From contig NZ_BMOM01000013.1 of assembly GCF_014647075.1 (NCBI RefSeq), positions 21,401 to 85,400 on the forward strand: a stretch of DNA of 64,000 nucleotides, read 5' to 3'. A program made the position numbers and the translations under genes. This document shows positions 19,979 through 29,845 of the stretch, in pieces. A model generated the notes under the pieces. The model saw only the letters and a list, made by a program, of their open reading frames with translations. It was not told the origin of the DNA and did no database searches. This stretch comes from Deinococcus aerophilus (GTDB taxonomy: Bacteria > Deinococcota > Deinococci > Deinococcales > Deinococcaceae). Numbering within the stretch: the first letter of the stretch is position 1; every line of letters starts with the position of its first letter.

Positions 19979-20434
19979 TTATTTGACCTCTGCTTTGGTG
20001 TGCGCGGTGTTGCTGATTTCCAGTTTCTGCGGGTTCTGGGCCACGTGGGGGTGACGCTCACCGGCATAGACCTTCAGGCGGCTGTGCATGGCCCGGCCCT
20101 GACGGCCCTTGGGCAGCATGCCGTACACGGCGTGCTCGATCACGCGGTCAGGGTGCTTGGCCAGCGCCTGGCGGGCGGTTTCGGTCTTGAGGCCGCCCTG
20201 GTAGCCGGAGTAGCGGGTGTAGACCTTGCCGTCGAGCTTGCCGCCGGTCAGAACGACCTTCTCGGCGTTCAGCACGATCACGAAGTCGCCCTGAATCATG
20301 TTGGGGGTGAAGTCGGGGCGGTGCTTGCCACGGATGCGGCTGGCCACCACGGTCGCCAGACGGCCCAGGGGAACGTTGGCCGCGTCGACCACGATCCAGT
20401 TCTGCTCATCATTTTTAGGAACAAAGGTTTTCAC
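19979..20434 (-). CDS. rplM: 50S ribosomal protein L13
   Basis: 151 residues. The core [28 protein letters not shown] and [13 protein letters not shown] are typical L13, as is the [11 protein letters not shown] loop. The chosen GTG (VKTFVPKND) has GGAG about 10 nt upstream; an earlier in-frame GTG would add 13 residues without similarity that I can recognise. First gene of rplM-rpsI. Confidence 0.95.
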   Translation of the reverse strand: MKTFVPKNDEQNWIVVDAANVPLGRLATVVASRIRGKHRPDFTPNMIQGDFVIVLNAEKVVLTGGKLDGKVYTRYSGYQGGLKTETARQALAKHPDRVIEHAVYGMLPKGRQGRAMHSRLKVYAGERHPHVAQNPQKLEISNTAHTKAEVK

Positions 20435-20532
20435 GGGGGTACTCCATGCTGTTGTGGGATTTGGCGGCGACACGCCCCGTTCCAGCGGGGGAGAAGGTCC
20501 GTGCGTGTCCGGGTGCCCACCCGGTTATCCCG

Positions 20533-20563
20533 GCCCTACCAAGCGCGAGACACTAAAGGTCAA
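20533..20563 (-). promoter_or_regulatory. Candidate rplM-rpsI promoter
   Basis: On the minus strand, TTGACC (20563-20558) and TAGGGC (20538-20533) are 19 nt apart, so spacing is not ideal. They lie about 100 nt upstream of the rplM start. Confidence 0.35.
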
Positions 20564-20673
20564 GGTATCAGATTTGGGCCCCTGGGAGCAAGGGCGCGCT
20601 CCGTGGCCCAGCGCGCACCGGACGGTGTGAGGAAGCGGGATGGAGGCCGGCCCGGACATCAGGCCGCCGGGAA

Positions 20674-21504
20674 TCACGCAGAGGGAGTCTGATCCTTCAG
20701 CAAAAAGCGCAGGGCTTCGGGCAGCCGCGCGGCCCAGGCGCTCTCGCGGTGGATGCCCTGGGGATCGGCCTGGAAACGCAGCCGGTCGCCCATTCCCTTT
20801 TGCAGCAGCAGGTCGCGCATGGCGTGGGCGTCGTCCCAGTAGGCCTGCTGCCGCTCCGGATGGTCGGTGCCCTCCTGTCCGCCGATGTCCAGCCAGATCT
20901 TGCCGGTGGGCACCGGGCCGCTGCGCACGCGCCCGAAGGCCTCGCCCGCGCAGGCCCAGAACGCCGGACTCATCACGCCCGCGCCGCCAAACACGTCCGG
21001 GCGCGTGAGCACGGCGTGCAGGCTGATCAGCCCGCCCATGCTGCTGCCCACCACGAGGGTGTGGGCCGGGTCCGGCAGCGTGCGGAAGCTGCTGTCCACC
21101 TGCGCCTTGACGCTGTTGATCAGAAAGGCCACGTAATCGTCGCCCCCGCCCCCACCCCGCTCAGACGGAAAGTCGGGGTGACGCACGGGGCTGTACTCGT
21201 GATAGCGCCGCTCATTCGCGTTGGGGATGGCGATGGCGATGGCTTCCAGGTCCTCTGCGGCCAGTTCGGTCAGGGTCTCGTCGGCCCTCCACTCGCCATT
21301 GTAGCTGGTGGCCTCGTCAAAGACATTCTGTCCGTCATGAAAGTAAACCACCGGGTAGGCCCGCCCGGTGTCGGTGCTGTACGACGGGGGGAGCCACGCC
21401 AGAACGGTGCGCGGCGCGTGGTGTTCGTCGCCGATGGCCTCCCACTGCAGCAGCGTCCCCGTGACCGTGCTGTCCGGCCGGGCGGCGTAGGGTGCCCAGC
21501 TCAT
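20674..21504 (-). CDS. Esterase-D/Fes-type alpha/beta hydrolase
   Basis: 276 residues. Putative esterase family (PF00756 type): WLPPSYSTDTGRAYPVVYFHDGQNVFD near the start, nucleophile elbow VVGSSMGGL, acid in IWLDIGGQEGTDHPE, and His in QGIHRESAW. The family includes enterochelin esterases and S-formylglutathione hydrolases; no siderophore genes adjoin it, so the substrate is open. No signal peptide. The ATG overlaps the aroQ stop by 4 nt (ATGA), so it is translated with the shikimate genes though no pathway link is obvious. Confidence 0.85.
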   Translation of the reverse strand: MSWAPYAARPDSTVTGTLLQWEAIGDEHHAPRTVLAWLPPSYSTDTGRAYPVVYFHDGQNVFDEATSYNGEWRADETLTELAAEDLEAIAIAIPNANERRYHEYSPVRHPDFPSERGGGGGDDYVAFLINSVKAQVDSSFRTLPDPAHTLVVGSSMGGLISLHAVLTRPDVFGGAGVMSPAFWACAGEAFGRVRSGPVPTGKIWLDIGGQEGTDHPERQQAYWDDAHAMRDLLLQKGMGDRLRFQADPQGIHRESAWAARLPEALRFLLKDQTPSA

Positions 21505-21944
21505 GCGCCCACCCCGACACCCGATTCGGTCAGGTACTCCATGGCCAGGCGGTACCCGAAAAACCCCAGGCCGCTGATCTTGCCCCGGCACACCGCCGCC
21601 GTGACCGAGACGTGCCGGAACGCCTCGCGGGCGTCCACGTTGCTGATGTGGACCTCGACCACCGGCAGCGGCTGTCCGGAGATGGCGTCGCGCAGCGCGT
21701 AGCTGTAGTGCGTCAGTGCGCCGGGGTTGATCACGATTCCGGTAAAGCCCTGCTCCTGCGCTTCCTGCACCCATTCCAGCAGCTGGCCCTCGAAGTTGCT
21801 CTGACGAAAGGTGACGGTCTCGCCAAGCTCTGCGCCCCACGCCTCACACTGCCGCTCCAGGTCCTCAATGGTCTGTGAACCGTATACACCCGGTTCGCGC
21901 AGGCCGAGGCGATTGAGGTTGGGGCCGTTGAGGATCAGCAGCAT
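21501..21944 (-). CDS. aroQ: Type II 3-dehydroquinate dehydratase
   Basis: 147 residues, the dodecameric type II enzyme that turns 3-dehydroquinate into 3-dehydroshikimate. Motifs: NGPNLNRLGLREPGVYG with the catalytic Tyr (VYG), SNFEGQLLEWVQEA, INPGALTHYSYALRDA and VEVHISNVDAREAFRH with the catalytic His. All are intact. TACCCT 6 nt before the ATG suggests an internal leaderless promoter, and a 90-nt gap separates it from aroB. Confidence 0.97.
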   Translation of the reverse strand: MLLILNGPNLNRLGLREPGVYGSQTIEDLERQCEAWGAELGETVTFRQSNFEGQLLEWVQEAQEQGFTGIVINPGALTHYSYALRDAISGQPLPVVEVHISNVDAREAFRHVSVTAAVCRGKISGLGFFGYRLAMEYLTESGVGVGA

Positions 21945-21950
21945 GGATGG

Positions 21951-21956
21951 AGGGTA
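21951..21956 (-). promoter_or_regulatory. -10 box of leaderless aroQ transcript
   Basis: TACCCT on the minus strand, 6 nt before the aroQ ATG. Confidence 0.5.
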
Positions 21957-22034
21957 GCAGGGCCGGACGCAGGCGGCAGCGCAAGTCGGGATACGTCGAG
22001 ATACAGGAGAGAGGCGCAGAAGGGCCCGGCGAAG

Positions 22035-23099
22035 CTAGCCCGGGCCACCCAGCGAAGCTGACCCCTGAACATCAGCCTGCCAGCGGCCGAACTCCGCCCG
22101 CAGGACGGCCTCGGGCACCCGTGCCAGATACGGACGGGCCAGGTCGTGCAGCAGCACAAAGCGCACGCCGTCGGCGTCGGCCTTCTTGTCGCGGGCCATG
22201 TAGGGCATGACCTGCTCGAAGGTCAGTGGGGGCAGGGGCGCGGGCCGCTGCCAGCGCAGGAATGCATGGGTGTGGGGCGTCAGGTCGGCTCCACCCAGGG
22301 CGCGGGACAGGAGGGCCGCGTAATGCAGGCCGTACCCCACCGCCTCGCCGTGTGGAACCGCATGATGGGTCACCGCTTCCAGCGCGTGTGCCAGCGTGTG
22401 GCCGAAGTTCAGAAAGGCACGTTCGCCGCGCTCCGTGGGGTCACGGGTCACCACGCCGGCCTTGACGGCAATGGCGTCGGCCAGGGTGTCTTCCAGATTC
22501 GTGCCGCCGGGGCGGAATTCTGGTGAGAGGACCCGCGGCAGCAGGCTGGGATCGGCGATCAGGCCATGCTTGTATGCCTCGGCCGCACCCTCGCGGAAGA
22601 CCGCATCCGGCAGTGTGGCCAGCGTGTCGGTGTCGCACCACACCGCCTGCGGGGGCCAGAACGCTCCGACCAGATTCTTGCCCTCGGGCAGGTTCACGCC
22701 GGTCTTGCCGCCCACCGCCGCGTCCACCATACCCAGCAGGGTGGTGGGGGCGGTGTAGAACGCCACCCCGCGCAGGTAACTCGCCGCCGCAAAACCGGCC
22801 AGATCGGTCGCCGCGCCGCCGCCCAGTCCCACCACCGCGCCGTCACGCGGAATGTTCGCGGCGGCCAGTCGCGACAGCACGCCGCTCAGCACCTCCAGCG
22901 TCTTGCAGTCATCCCGGGCGGGCACGGCGATGGTCTCGGTGGGGGAGAGGGCGGCCTGGGCGCGCTCCACGAAGGCGGCGGGCAGGTCGGCCGGATGAAT
23001 CAGGGCGATGTGGCGCTGGGGCACCTGCAGGCCGCGCAGCAGCCCCGGCCCCACCGTGACCGTATAGGGCGGCGGGCCACCAACTTCAATCTGCCGCAC
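22035..23099 (-). CDS. aroB: 3-dehydroquinate synthase
   Basis: 354 residues. Converts DAHP to 3-dehydroquinate, NAD- and metal-dependent. NAD-binding [22 protein letters not shown]; active-site [12 protein letters not shown] (Glu ligand and Lys); metal His in [11 protein letters not shown] and [10 protein letters not shown]. The start overlaps the end of aroK by 14 nt, indicating co-translation. It is the third gene of aroC-aroK-aroB. Confidence 0.97.
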   Translation of the reverse strand: MRQIEVGGPPPYTVTVGPGLLRGLQVPQRHIALIHPADLPAAFVERAQAALSPTETIAVPARDDCKTLEVLSGVLSRLAAANIPRDGAVVGLGGGAATDLAGFAAASYLRGVAFYTAPTTLLGMVDAAVGGKTGVNLPEGKNLVGAFWPPQAVWCDTDTLATLPDAVFREGAAEAYKHGLIADPSLLPRVLSPEFRPGGTNLEDTLADAIAVKAGVVTRDPTERGERAFLNFGHTLAHALEAVTHHAVPHGEAVGYGLHYAALLSRALGGADLTPHTHAFLRWQRPAPLPPLTFEQVMPYMARDKKADADGVRFVLLHDLARPYLARVPEAVLRAEFGRWQADVQGSASLGGPG

Positions 23100-23685
23100 G
23101 GTCGCTCACGGCCTCGGCCTCGGGGCGCTCGGTCCAGGCGTGGTAGGCGTCGGACCACGCCCACAGTCGCTCGATGATCTCCTCCACGATCTCCTCGGAG
23201 GGCCGCCCGTCGCTGTGAACGTGGATGGTGCCCTGGCGGTACACACCCTCACGCTCGTCCATCAGGCTGCGGATGCGGCCCAGGGGGTCCTCGACGCGCA
23301 GCAGCGGACGGTCGCTGTGCTTGGTGCGCTGATAGACGGTCTCGGGCGTGGCCCACAGCACGACGACCGGGCCGCGTTCCAGCAGGGCGCGGCGGTTGTC
23401 CTCATGAATGAAGGTGCCCCCCCCCAGACTGATGACCGCGTGTTCCAGCCGCGACACCCGGCGCACGACCTCGGCCTCGCAGGCGCGGAAGTAGCTCTCG
23501 CCCTCCTGTGCGAACACCTCGGGAATGCTCTTGCCCACCACCCTGGTAATCAGCTTGTCGGTGTCCACGAAATGCAGCGCCAGCGCACGGGAAAGTTCCC
23601 AACCCACACGGCTTTTTCCGGTTCCCATGAAGCCTGCCAGAGCCACCCAGTCGACTGGGCGTTCGATCAGGCCCGAACTGAACAT
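23086..23685 (-). CDS. aroK: Shikimate kinase
   Basis: 199 residues from the chosen ATG. P-loop GFMGTGKS, shikimate-binding FVDTDKLI (the D-x-D motif), the Arg in [17 protein letters not shown] and a lid around [12 protein letters not shown]. The start at 23685 ([10 protein letters not shown]) gives normal kinase length and has TAGACT 7 nt upstream, a leaderless signature. A longer frame starting at 23877 would begin 5 nt after the aroC stop and add 64 Ala/Pro-rich residues; either is possible. The C-terminus extends about 20 residues beyond usual kinases and overlaps aroB. Confidence 0.93.
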   Translation of the reverse strand: MFSSGLIERPVDWVALAGFMGTGKSRVGWELSRALALHFVDTDKLITRVVGKSIPEVFAQEGESYFRACEAEVVRRVSRLEHAVISLGGGTFIHEDNRRALLERGPVVVLWATPETVYQRTKHSDRPLLRVEDPLGRIRSLMDEREGVYRQGTIHVHSDGRPSEEIVEEIIERLWAWSDAYHAWTERPEAEAVSDRAAD

Positions 23686-23692
23686 GGGGGAC

Positions 23693-23698
23693 AGTCTA
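23693..23698 (-). promoter_or_regulatory. -10 box of possible leaderless aroK transcript
   Basis: TAGACT on the minus strand, 7 nt before the ATG at 23685. It lies inside the alternative longer aroK reading frame. Confidence 0.45.
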
Positions 23699-23882
23699 AG
23701 CGACTCGCCCGTAAGCGGCGTAACAATGGCACGATCTGAGGCTGCTTCCGGCGGCTCGGGTGGGAAAGTCAACAGCCCGTGCAGGGCGTGCTGCACACGC
23801 TCGGCGAGGAGGCCGGTGAGCGGGGTATCAGGCGGGGCGGGCGCGGAGGCCGCTGCCCCAGCAGGATCGGCACCCATGACGG

Positions 23883-25031
<1,149 letters not shown>

Positions 25032-25039
25032 ATGGATGG

Positions 25040-25045
25040 ACTGTA
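25040..25045 (-). promoter_or_regulatory. -10 box of leaderless aroC operon transcript
   Basis: TACAGT on the minus strand, 8 nt before the aroC ATG, just downstream of the pil operon terminator. Confidence 0.5.
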
Positions 25046-25101
25046 GCGCCCGCCCGTCCGGCGGCCCCACACCATGACCAAACAGGGGCCGGGGCAACAC
25101 G

Positions 25102-25130
25102 AAAACGTCCCCACGCCGGAGCGGGGGACG
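25102..25130 (-). terminator. Terminator of the pil operon
   Basis: On the minus strand CGTCCCC...GGGGACG pairs over 7 bp with a GC-rich inner loop, followed by TTTTCG. It separates pilQ from aroC. Confidence 0.75.
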
Positions 25131-25150
25131 CTGGAAGGAGAAGGGGGGCT

Positions 25151-27178
25151 TTACTGAACGATGGTCCCCGTGATGACCACCAGCAGTTGGGACTGTGTGC
25201 GGTTGGTGCTCTGTTTTCCGAAGGCTGCGCCGATCACCGGGAGGCTGCTCAGGAAGGGCGTGCCTGCCTTGGTGTTGCTTTCCTTGGTGCTGAGCAGCCC
25301 GCTCAGGAGCACCGTCTGACCGCTTTTGAAGGTGATCAGGCTCTGCGCCTCGCTGTTGGTGAACTGCAGGACGTTGGGCAGTCCCGTTTCGGGGATCGGG
25401 CTGGTCAGGGAGTTGACCTGACCGCGCACCCGCAGGGTAATCGAGCCGTCGGGGGCGACCTGGGGGCTGAAGAAGTCCAGGTTCACGCCGTAATCGATCT
25501 GCTTTTCAATGTTGCCCGCGCTGGACGGGATGTTCAGTTCCAGGCGTCCGCCGCTCTTGATGCTCGCCGCCGCCGCGCTGGAGGCATTCTGGGTGTTGCC
25601 GCCGCCGCCCAGCGAACGCTGCCCGCTCTGCATGGTTACCGAGCCGTCATAGACGCTCTTGGACATGCCCTGAGATTCCAGGGCGTTCAGGGTCGGCCCC
25701 AGGTTGAAGCCCACCAGGCTGCGGGTGGGGTCGAAGGAGGCCGCCAGCCCGCCGCCGCCCAGGCTGACATTGAAGCCGCCGAAGCCGAGTTTCCAGTCCA
25801 CGCCCAGGCTGCGCGCCGCCGTCTCGTTGATCTCCTGAATGCGGACCTGCACGTTGATCTGCGGAACGACCCGGTCGAGCTGCGGCACCAGCTCGGCGAT
25901 CTGCTCCACCTGGGTCTGGGTGCCGCGCACGATCAGCGAGTTGGTTCGCACGTCGGCGATGATGGTCGCTCCGTCCGGGGTTGTGGCCGCCGGGGTCGCC
26001 TTCTGGGCGGCCGCGTCGGTCTGACCCGCGCTGGTCTTGGTGGTCGGCACGGTCACGGTCACGGCGTTGCCGTTGGCGTCGGTGGCGTTGACCGGCACGT
26101 TGGCGAGGTTCGGGGTGGCGGGCGTCAGGTCACGGGCCAGCGTGCCTTCCAGGGTGGCCTTGACCTCCTCGGCGCTGGCATTGATCAGGGTAAAGACGCG
26201 CTGGACGGTCTGGGCTCCCGCCGCCACCGGTGCGGCGCGGTCCACCTGGGCCACCAACGCCAGGGCCGCGTCAATCTGGGTCTGGGTGCCGGAGAGGATC
26301 AGCTGACCGGTGGTGCCGACCGGCGTGATCCGGAGCTCGGGGTACTGGGCCTTGAACACGGCGCTGATGTCGTCCTGCTGCCCCTTGACGGTGTAGACGC
26401 GCTGCACGATCTGGGGCGGCTGCACGGCGGTGACGGGGGAAGCCTGTCCGTTGTTTTGGGCCGCGATGATCTGCGAGAGCAGCCGCTCGACCTGCGCGAC
26501 TTCCTGGTTGGTGCCCCGGATGATGATGCTGTTGGAGGTGGGTTCGGCGACGATGCGCATGGTGGGCGAGTCGAGGATGATCTCTTCCTGGGTCGCCTCG
26601 GTGGTGCTCGCACTGGCCTGAGGTCCGGCCGCATTGGTCTGGCTGCTGGTGATCTGCTTCAGACTGCCAAAGGACAGCTTGAGCTGACGCTCGGTGGCCG
26701 CCGCGCTCAGGGCGCTGGGCAGCCGGACAATCTTCTGGATAGGCTTGATGCCCACGCGCAGCACCGGCTTGCTGCCGATGGACAGCGACTCGTAGCTCAG
26801 GCCATAGATGTCGAGCACCAGGGGCCAGACCTCATTGAAGGGCTTGTTCTTGAAGGAGTAGCCCACGATGTTGCTGGCGTCGGTGGCGGCTGCCGGGGTG
26901 CCGGGGGGCATGACCGAGACGCTGTTGGCCTTCAACACCGCGTCCACGGACGGCTCGATGATGATCTCGTAGCCCGCGCTCATCGCCAGGGCAATCAGCA
27001 TGGAGGCGAGGTCGCTGCCCGTGCGCCGGACCTCGAAGGTGACGGCGGACCCCGACAGCTGGGGATCGGCGATGCGGGCGCTGGAGGGCAGCGACAGGGG
27101 GGACGTGGGGGCGGGAGCGGTCTGCGCGGCGGCCATGCCGAGCGCGGCGGTCAGCAGGAGTGCGAATCGGTTAATCAT
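25151..27178 (-). CDS. pilQ: Type IV pilus secretin PilQ
   Basis: 675 residues with a signal peptide (1-18, MAAAQT). Outer-membrane ring through which the pilus and, in naturally competent relatives, DNA pass. After an N-terminal AMIN/N0-like part come short secretin N-domains with the ANSIIIRGTNQEVAQVERLL / TNSLIVRGTQTQVEQI pattern. The C-terminal secretin domain (about 430-675) includes INVQVRIQEINETAARSLG and VLLSGLLSTKESNTKAGTPFLSSLPVIGAAF. Last gene of pilM-N-O-P/W-Q; the ATG is 3 nt past the preceding stop. Confidence 0.95.
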   Translation of the reverse strand: MINRFALLLTAALGMAAAQTAPAPTSPLSLPSSARIADPQLSGSAVTFEVRRTGSDLASMLIALAMSAGYEIIIEPSVDAVLKANSVSVMPPGTPAAATDASNIVGYSFKNKPFNEVWPLVLDIYGLSYESLSIGSKPVLRVGIKPIQKIVRLPSALSAAATERQLKLSFGSLKQITSSQTNAAGPQASASTTEATQEEIILDSPTMRIVAEPTSNSIIIRGTNQEVAQVERLLSQIIAAQNNGQASPVTAVQPPQIVQRVYTVKGQQDDISAVFKAQYPELRITPVGTTGQLILSGTQTQIDAALALVAQVDRAAPVAAGAQTVQRVFTLINASAEEVKATLEGTLARDLTPATPNLANVPVNATDANGNAVTVTVPTTKTSAGQTDAAAQKATPAATTPDGATIIADVRTNSLIVRGTQTQVEQIAELVPQLDRVVPQINVQVRIQEINETAARSLGVDWKLGFGGFNVSLGGGGLAASFDPTRSLVGFNLGPTLNALESQGMSKSVYDGSVTMQSGQRSLGGGGNTQNASSAAAASIKSGGRLELNIPSSAGNIEKQIDYGVNLDFFSPQVAPDGSITLRVRGQVNSLTSPIPETGLPNVLQFTNSEAQSLITFKSGQTVLLSGLLSTKESNTKAGTPFLSSLPVIGAAFGKQSTNRTQSQLLVVITGTIVQ

Positions 27179-27181
27179 GGC

Positions 27182-28507
27182 TCACCTTTTGTCCAGTGCG
27201 AGGGTTTTGAGGTCGTTGCCGAGGGCCAGGACGGCGCTGTTCGTGCTGACTTCCTTGACCGTGACCTGAGAATCGGGAAGGGTCTGTCCCACCGCAACGA
27301 CCACGAAGCCGTCCTTGCTGCGGAAGATGGCGGTGTTCACCGGCCCGAGCACTGCGGCGTCGAAGGCCAGGTCATGGGCCTGCAGGTACTGTTCCAGCGG
27401 GTTGGCGGCAGGAGCAGACGCGTCCGGGGAACCGGCGGCCTGACCGCCCAGGCCCAGCTGCGTGATGACCTGAGGCGTGCCTGGGGTGGGCAGGCTGGTG
27501 GGGGCGTCTCCAGCGGCGCCGAGGCCAGCGCTGGGGTTGCCGGGGGCGGTCGTGCCGACGGTCGGAGCACTGGGCGCGGGGGTGGCTCCGGCCGGGGAGG
27601 GGGCCGGGGTGCCCGCCGCAGGCACACGGGTCACCTGGGGCACGCGCACGCCGGTGACGGGCGGAACGATGGGCTTGGGCGGGGGAACGACCACCGGTGC
27701 CGGTGCCGGTGCCGGCACGGCGGGAGTGGCCGCCATGGGGTTGGCCGGGCTGGGCAGCGCCGCGCTGCCGTCGCCTCCGGGAATCACGGGGATGGGGAGG
27801 GCGCCGCCGCTGATCGGGCTGTCGGCAATGGGAGCGCCGCTGACCGGGCCGGACGCCACGCTGACGCTGCCGCTGGCACCGGGAATGGGGCTGAGGGCCA
27901 GCGGGCCGGTGCCGGCAGTATTGACCGGCGACAGGGCCACGGGCGCGGCGGGGCGCGGCACACTCACCGGTGCGCTGGCGGTCGGCACGGGCGCAATCGT
28001 GGGGGCGGGGGCCGCCGCGCTTCCGGGCTGCTCGTCGAGGTTCAGGGGACGGAACGGGTTGGCGCTGGGCGCCGTGGCCACCACGGCCTGCGGGTTGATG
28101 CCGCTGGGGGCCGCCGGAGGAGCCGTTTCTTCAGGCGCCGTGGGAAAGGGAGGAATGGTCTCGACCTCTACCGGGCCGTTCGCCTCGACGGTCAGGGCAG
28201 GGCTGGGAGCGCTGGCATCAGAGGGGGTTCCGGCGGGCGCGACCGGTACGGTCTGCGGTACGGGGGCGGGCGTGGGGCGGGGTCCACTGCTGGCCGGGGC
28301 GCTGGCAGCGCCGTCAGGCTGCGGTCCGGCCAGCTCTTCGGCGTCACGGCTGCTCGTCCACAGGTACCACGCGCCGATCAGCGCCACCATCACGAGCAGC
28401 AGCAGCAGCAGCTTCATCTCGCGGGACAGGGCCACGGCAGAAACCTTCGTGGGGGCCTTCTGGACGGTCTGCTCGGGCTGGGTGGCTTTCTCGGGGGCGC
28501 GCGTCAC
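27182..28507 (-). CDS. Pilus inner-membrane protein, PilP/PilW position
   Basis: 441 residues. One membrane helix at about 32-49 (LLLLLLVMVALIGAWYLW), then some 300 residues of Pro/Ala/Gly/Ser-rich low-complexity sequence. A small C-terminal domain (about 375-441: LAFDAAVLGPVNTAIFRSKDGFVVVAVGQTLPDSQVTVKEV) looks like the PilP/HofP secretin-binding beta domain. In Thermus the gene at this place is called pilW. Its GTG overlaps the pilO stop by 4 nt (GTGA). The long linker could span the thick periplasm to reach PilQ. Confidence 0.75.
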   Translation of the reverse strand: MTRAPEKATQPEQTVQKAPTKVSAVALSREMKLLLLLLVMVALIGAWYLWTSSRDAEELAGPQPDGAASAPASSGPRPTPAPVPQTVPVAPAGTPSDASAPSPALTVEANGPVEVETIPPFPTAPEETAPPAAPSGINPQAVVATAPSANPFRPLNLDEQPGSAAAPAPTIAPVPTASAPVSVPRPAAPVALSPVNTAGTGPLALSPIPGASGSVSVASGPVSGAPIADSPISGGALPIPVIPGGDGSAALPSPANPMAATPAVPAPAPAPVVVPPPKPIVPPVTGVRVPQVTRVPAAGTPAPSPAGATPAPSAPTVGTTAPGNPSAGLGAAGDAPTSLPTPGTPQVITQLGLGGQAAGSPDASAPAANPLEQYLQAHDLAFDAAVLGPVNTAIFRSKDGFVVVAVGQTLPDSQVTVKEVSTNSAVLALGNDLKTLALDKR

Positions 28508-29160
28508 TGGACTCCTCCTGGCGTGCTGGCCGGGGCGGGGGGGGCGCTCGGGGCACTGGGGGCGGACGTCTCGCCGGCGGGCGCGCTGGCCGCCTGCGCC
28601 GGGTCGAAGGTGTAGACCGTCAGGCCCAGCGTGCCCTCCAGATCAGGATTGAAGCTGGTCGCGGTGGGCAGCTGAAACGCCACGCTGCTCACGGTGGTAA
28701 AGCGCCCGGCAGTCTCCAGCGTCCGCAGCGTCTCGAACAGCTGCGAGAACTTTCCGCTGATGCCCAGGTTCAGCCCGATGGGCCGGACGCCGCCGGGAAG
28801 CCCGTCTGCCTGACCGCCCTGCACGGTGAAGTTGTTCATGGTCGCGCCGGTGGCCGCCGTGGTCTGGCGCAAACCGTCGAGGACGGAGCCGAAATTGGCG
28901 GTGCTGGGCAACGCAGTGAGAAATTCCTGCTGGGTGACGCGCAGCTGGGCCACGTTCTCGCGCAGGGCCGGCACCTGGGCCACGTTGGAGCGCAGTTTGA
29001 TGGCCTGGGTCTGCAGCGGTTCCAGCTGGCCGCTCAGATCTGCGATCTGCTGCTGCCGGGGCTGGAAACGCAGGACATACCACAGCACGAGCACCAGAAA
29101 GCACACCGCGAGCACGATGAGGAAAATGTTTTTGGGAGACAGTCTGTTCTTAGTTGGCAC
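28504..29160 (-). CDS. pilO: Type IV pilus alignment protein PilO
   Basis: 218 residues. Membrane helix at about 11-30 (NIFLIVLAVCFLVLVLWYVL), then a coiled coil (QQQIADLSGQLEPLQTQAIKLRSNVAQ) and the ferredoxin-like core (FTVQGGQADGLPGG ... IGLNLGISGKFSQLFETLRTLE). The start is a GTG at 29160 that lies within the last codons of pilN (11-nt overlap). With PilN it forms the inner-membrane alignment complex. Confidence 0.9.
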   Translation of the reverse strand: MPTKNRLSPKNIFLIVLAVCFLVLVLWYVLRFQPRQQQIADLSGQLEPLQTQAIKLRSNVAQVPALRENVAQLRVTQQEFLTALPSTANFGSVLDGLRQTTAATGATMNNFTVQGGQADGLPGGVRPIGLNLGISGKFSQLFETLRTLETAGRFTTVSSVAFQLPTATSFNPDLEGTLGLTVYTFDPAQAASAPAGETSAPSAPSAPPAPASTPGGVQ

Positions 29161-29845
29161 GGCCCGCTCCTTGGGTGGCGGCCGGGGCGGCAGGGGCCGC
29201 CGCCGGAGCTGCCGCTGGGTCTGTCGGGGCAGCGGCATCCTGAGCCGCCGCGCCGACGATGCCCACGGTGGCCGAGAAGGTGTACAGCCCCTTGTCCTTG
29301 TCGTTTTGCAGCGAGCGGAAGTTCACGCCGAAATTGGGGTCGGTCTCGAAGGTCCTCAGCAGGTTGACCACCGCCTGCTGGTTGCGCGCCGAGCCGGTCA
29401 GCTCGACCTCGCGGGTGACGTTCTTGCCCACGTAGATGCCGCCCTGTTGCAGGGTGCCCAGGTTGTCGGCGTTGATGTTGTGAATGCTCATGGTCTGGAC
29501 CGCCACGCTGCTGTCGTTGGGCAGCCGGGCCGTGAAGGCGGCCAGGTCATTGGTCCAGTAGGTCTTGGTTGCGCGCAGCTGTTCGGCCACCCCGGTCACC
29601 TGCTCGAGCTGATTCTTCTCCGCCATCAGGGCCCGGAACTCTCTTTCGGCCGGGCCCAGGGCGGTGATCTCGCCGTTCAGGGCGTCGATCTGGCGCGTCA
29701 GGTCGCCCACACGGGTGGCGGTGATCACTTCCGGAATCAGGATGGCCGCGGCGGTCAGCGGAACCAGGGCGTAGGCGGCGAAACGCCACACGCTGGGTTC
29801 GGAGCGCACGCGGTACTGCGCGGGCAGCAGGTTGATCTCAATCAC
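29150..29845 (-). CDS. pilN: Type IV pilus assembly protein PilN
   Basis: 231 residues. The conserved N-terminal INLLP motif (MIEINLLPAQYR), which docks into PilM, is present. A membrane helix at 21-42 is followed by a coiled coil and an RLP-D/core domain (LAAFTARLPNDSSVAVQTMSI ... VTREVELTGSARNQQAVVNLLRTFE). An Ala/Pro tail ends the protein. It overlaps pilM by 8 nt and pilO by 11 nt, so the operon is tightly coupled. Confidence 0.93.
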   Translation of the reverse strand: MIEINLLPAQYRVRSEPSVWRFAAYALVPLTAAAILIPEVITATRVGDLTRQIDALNGEITALGPAEREFRALMAEKNQLEQVTGVAEQLRATKTYWTNDLAAFTARLPNDSSVAVQTMSIHNINADNLGTLQQGGIYVGKNVTREVELTGSARNQQAVVNLLRTFETDPNFGVNFRSLQNDKDKGLYTFSATVGIVGAAAQDAAAPTDPAAAPAAAPAAPAATQGAGRAN

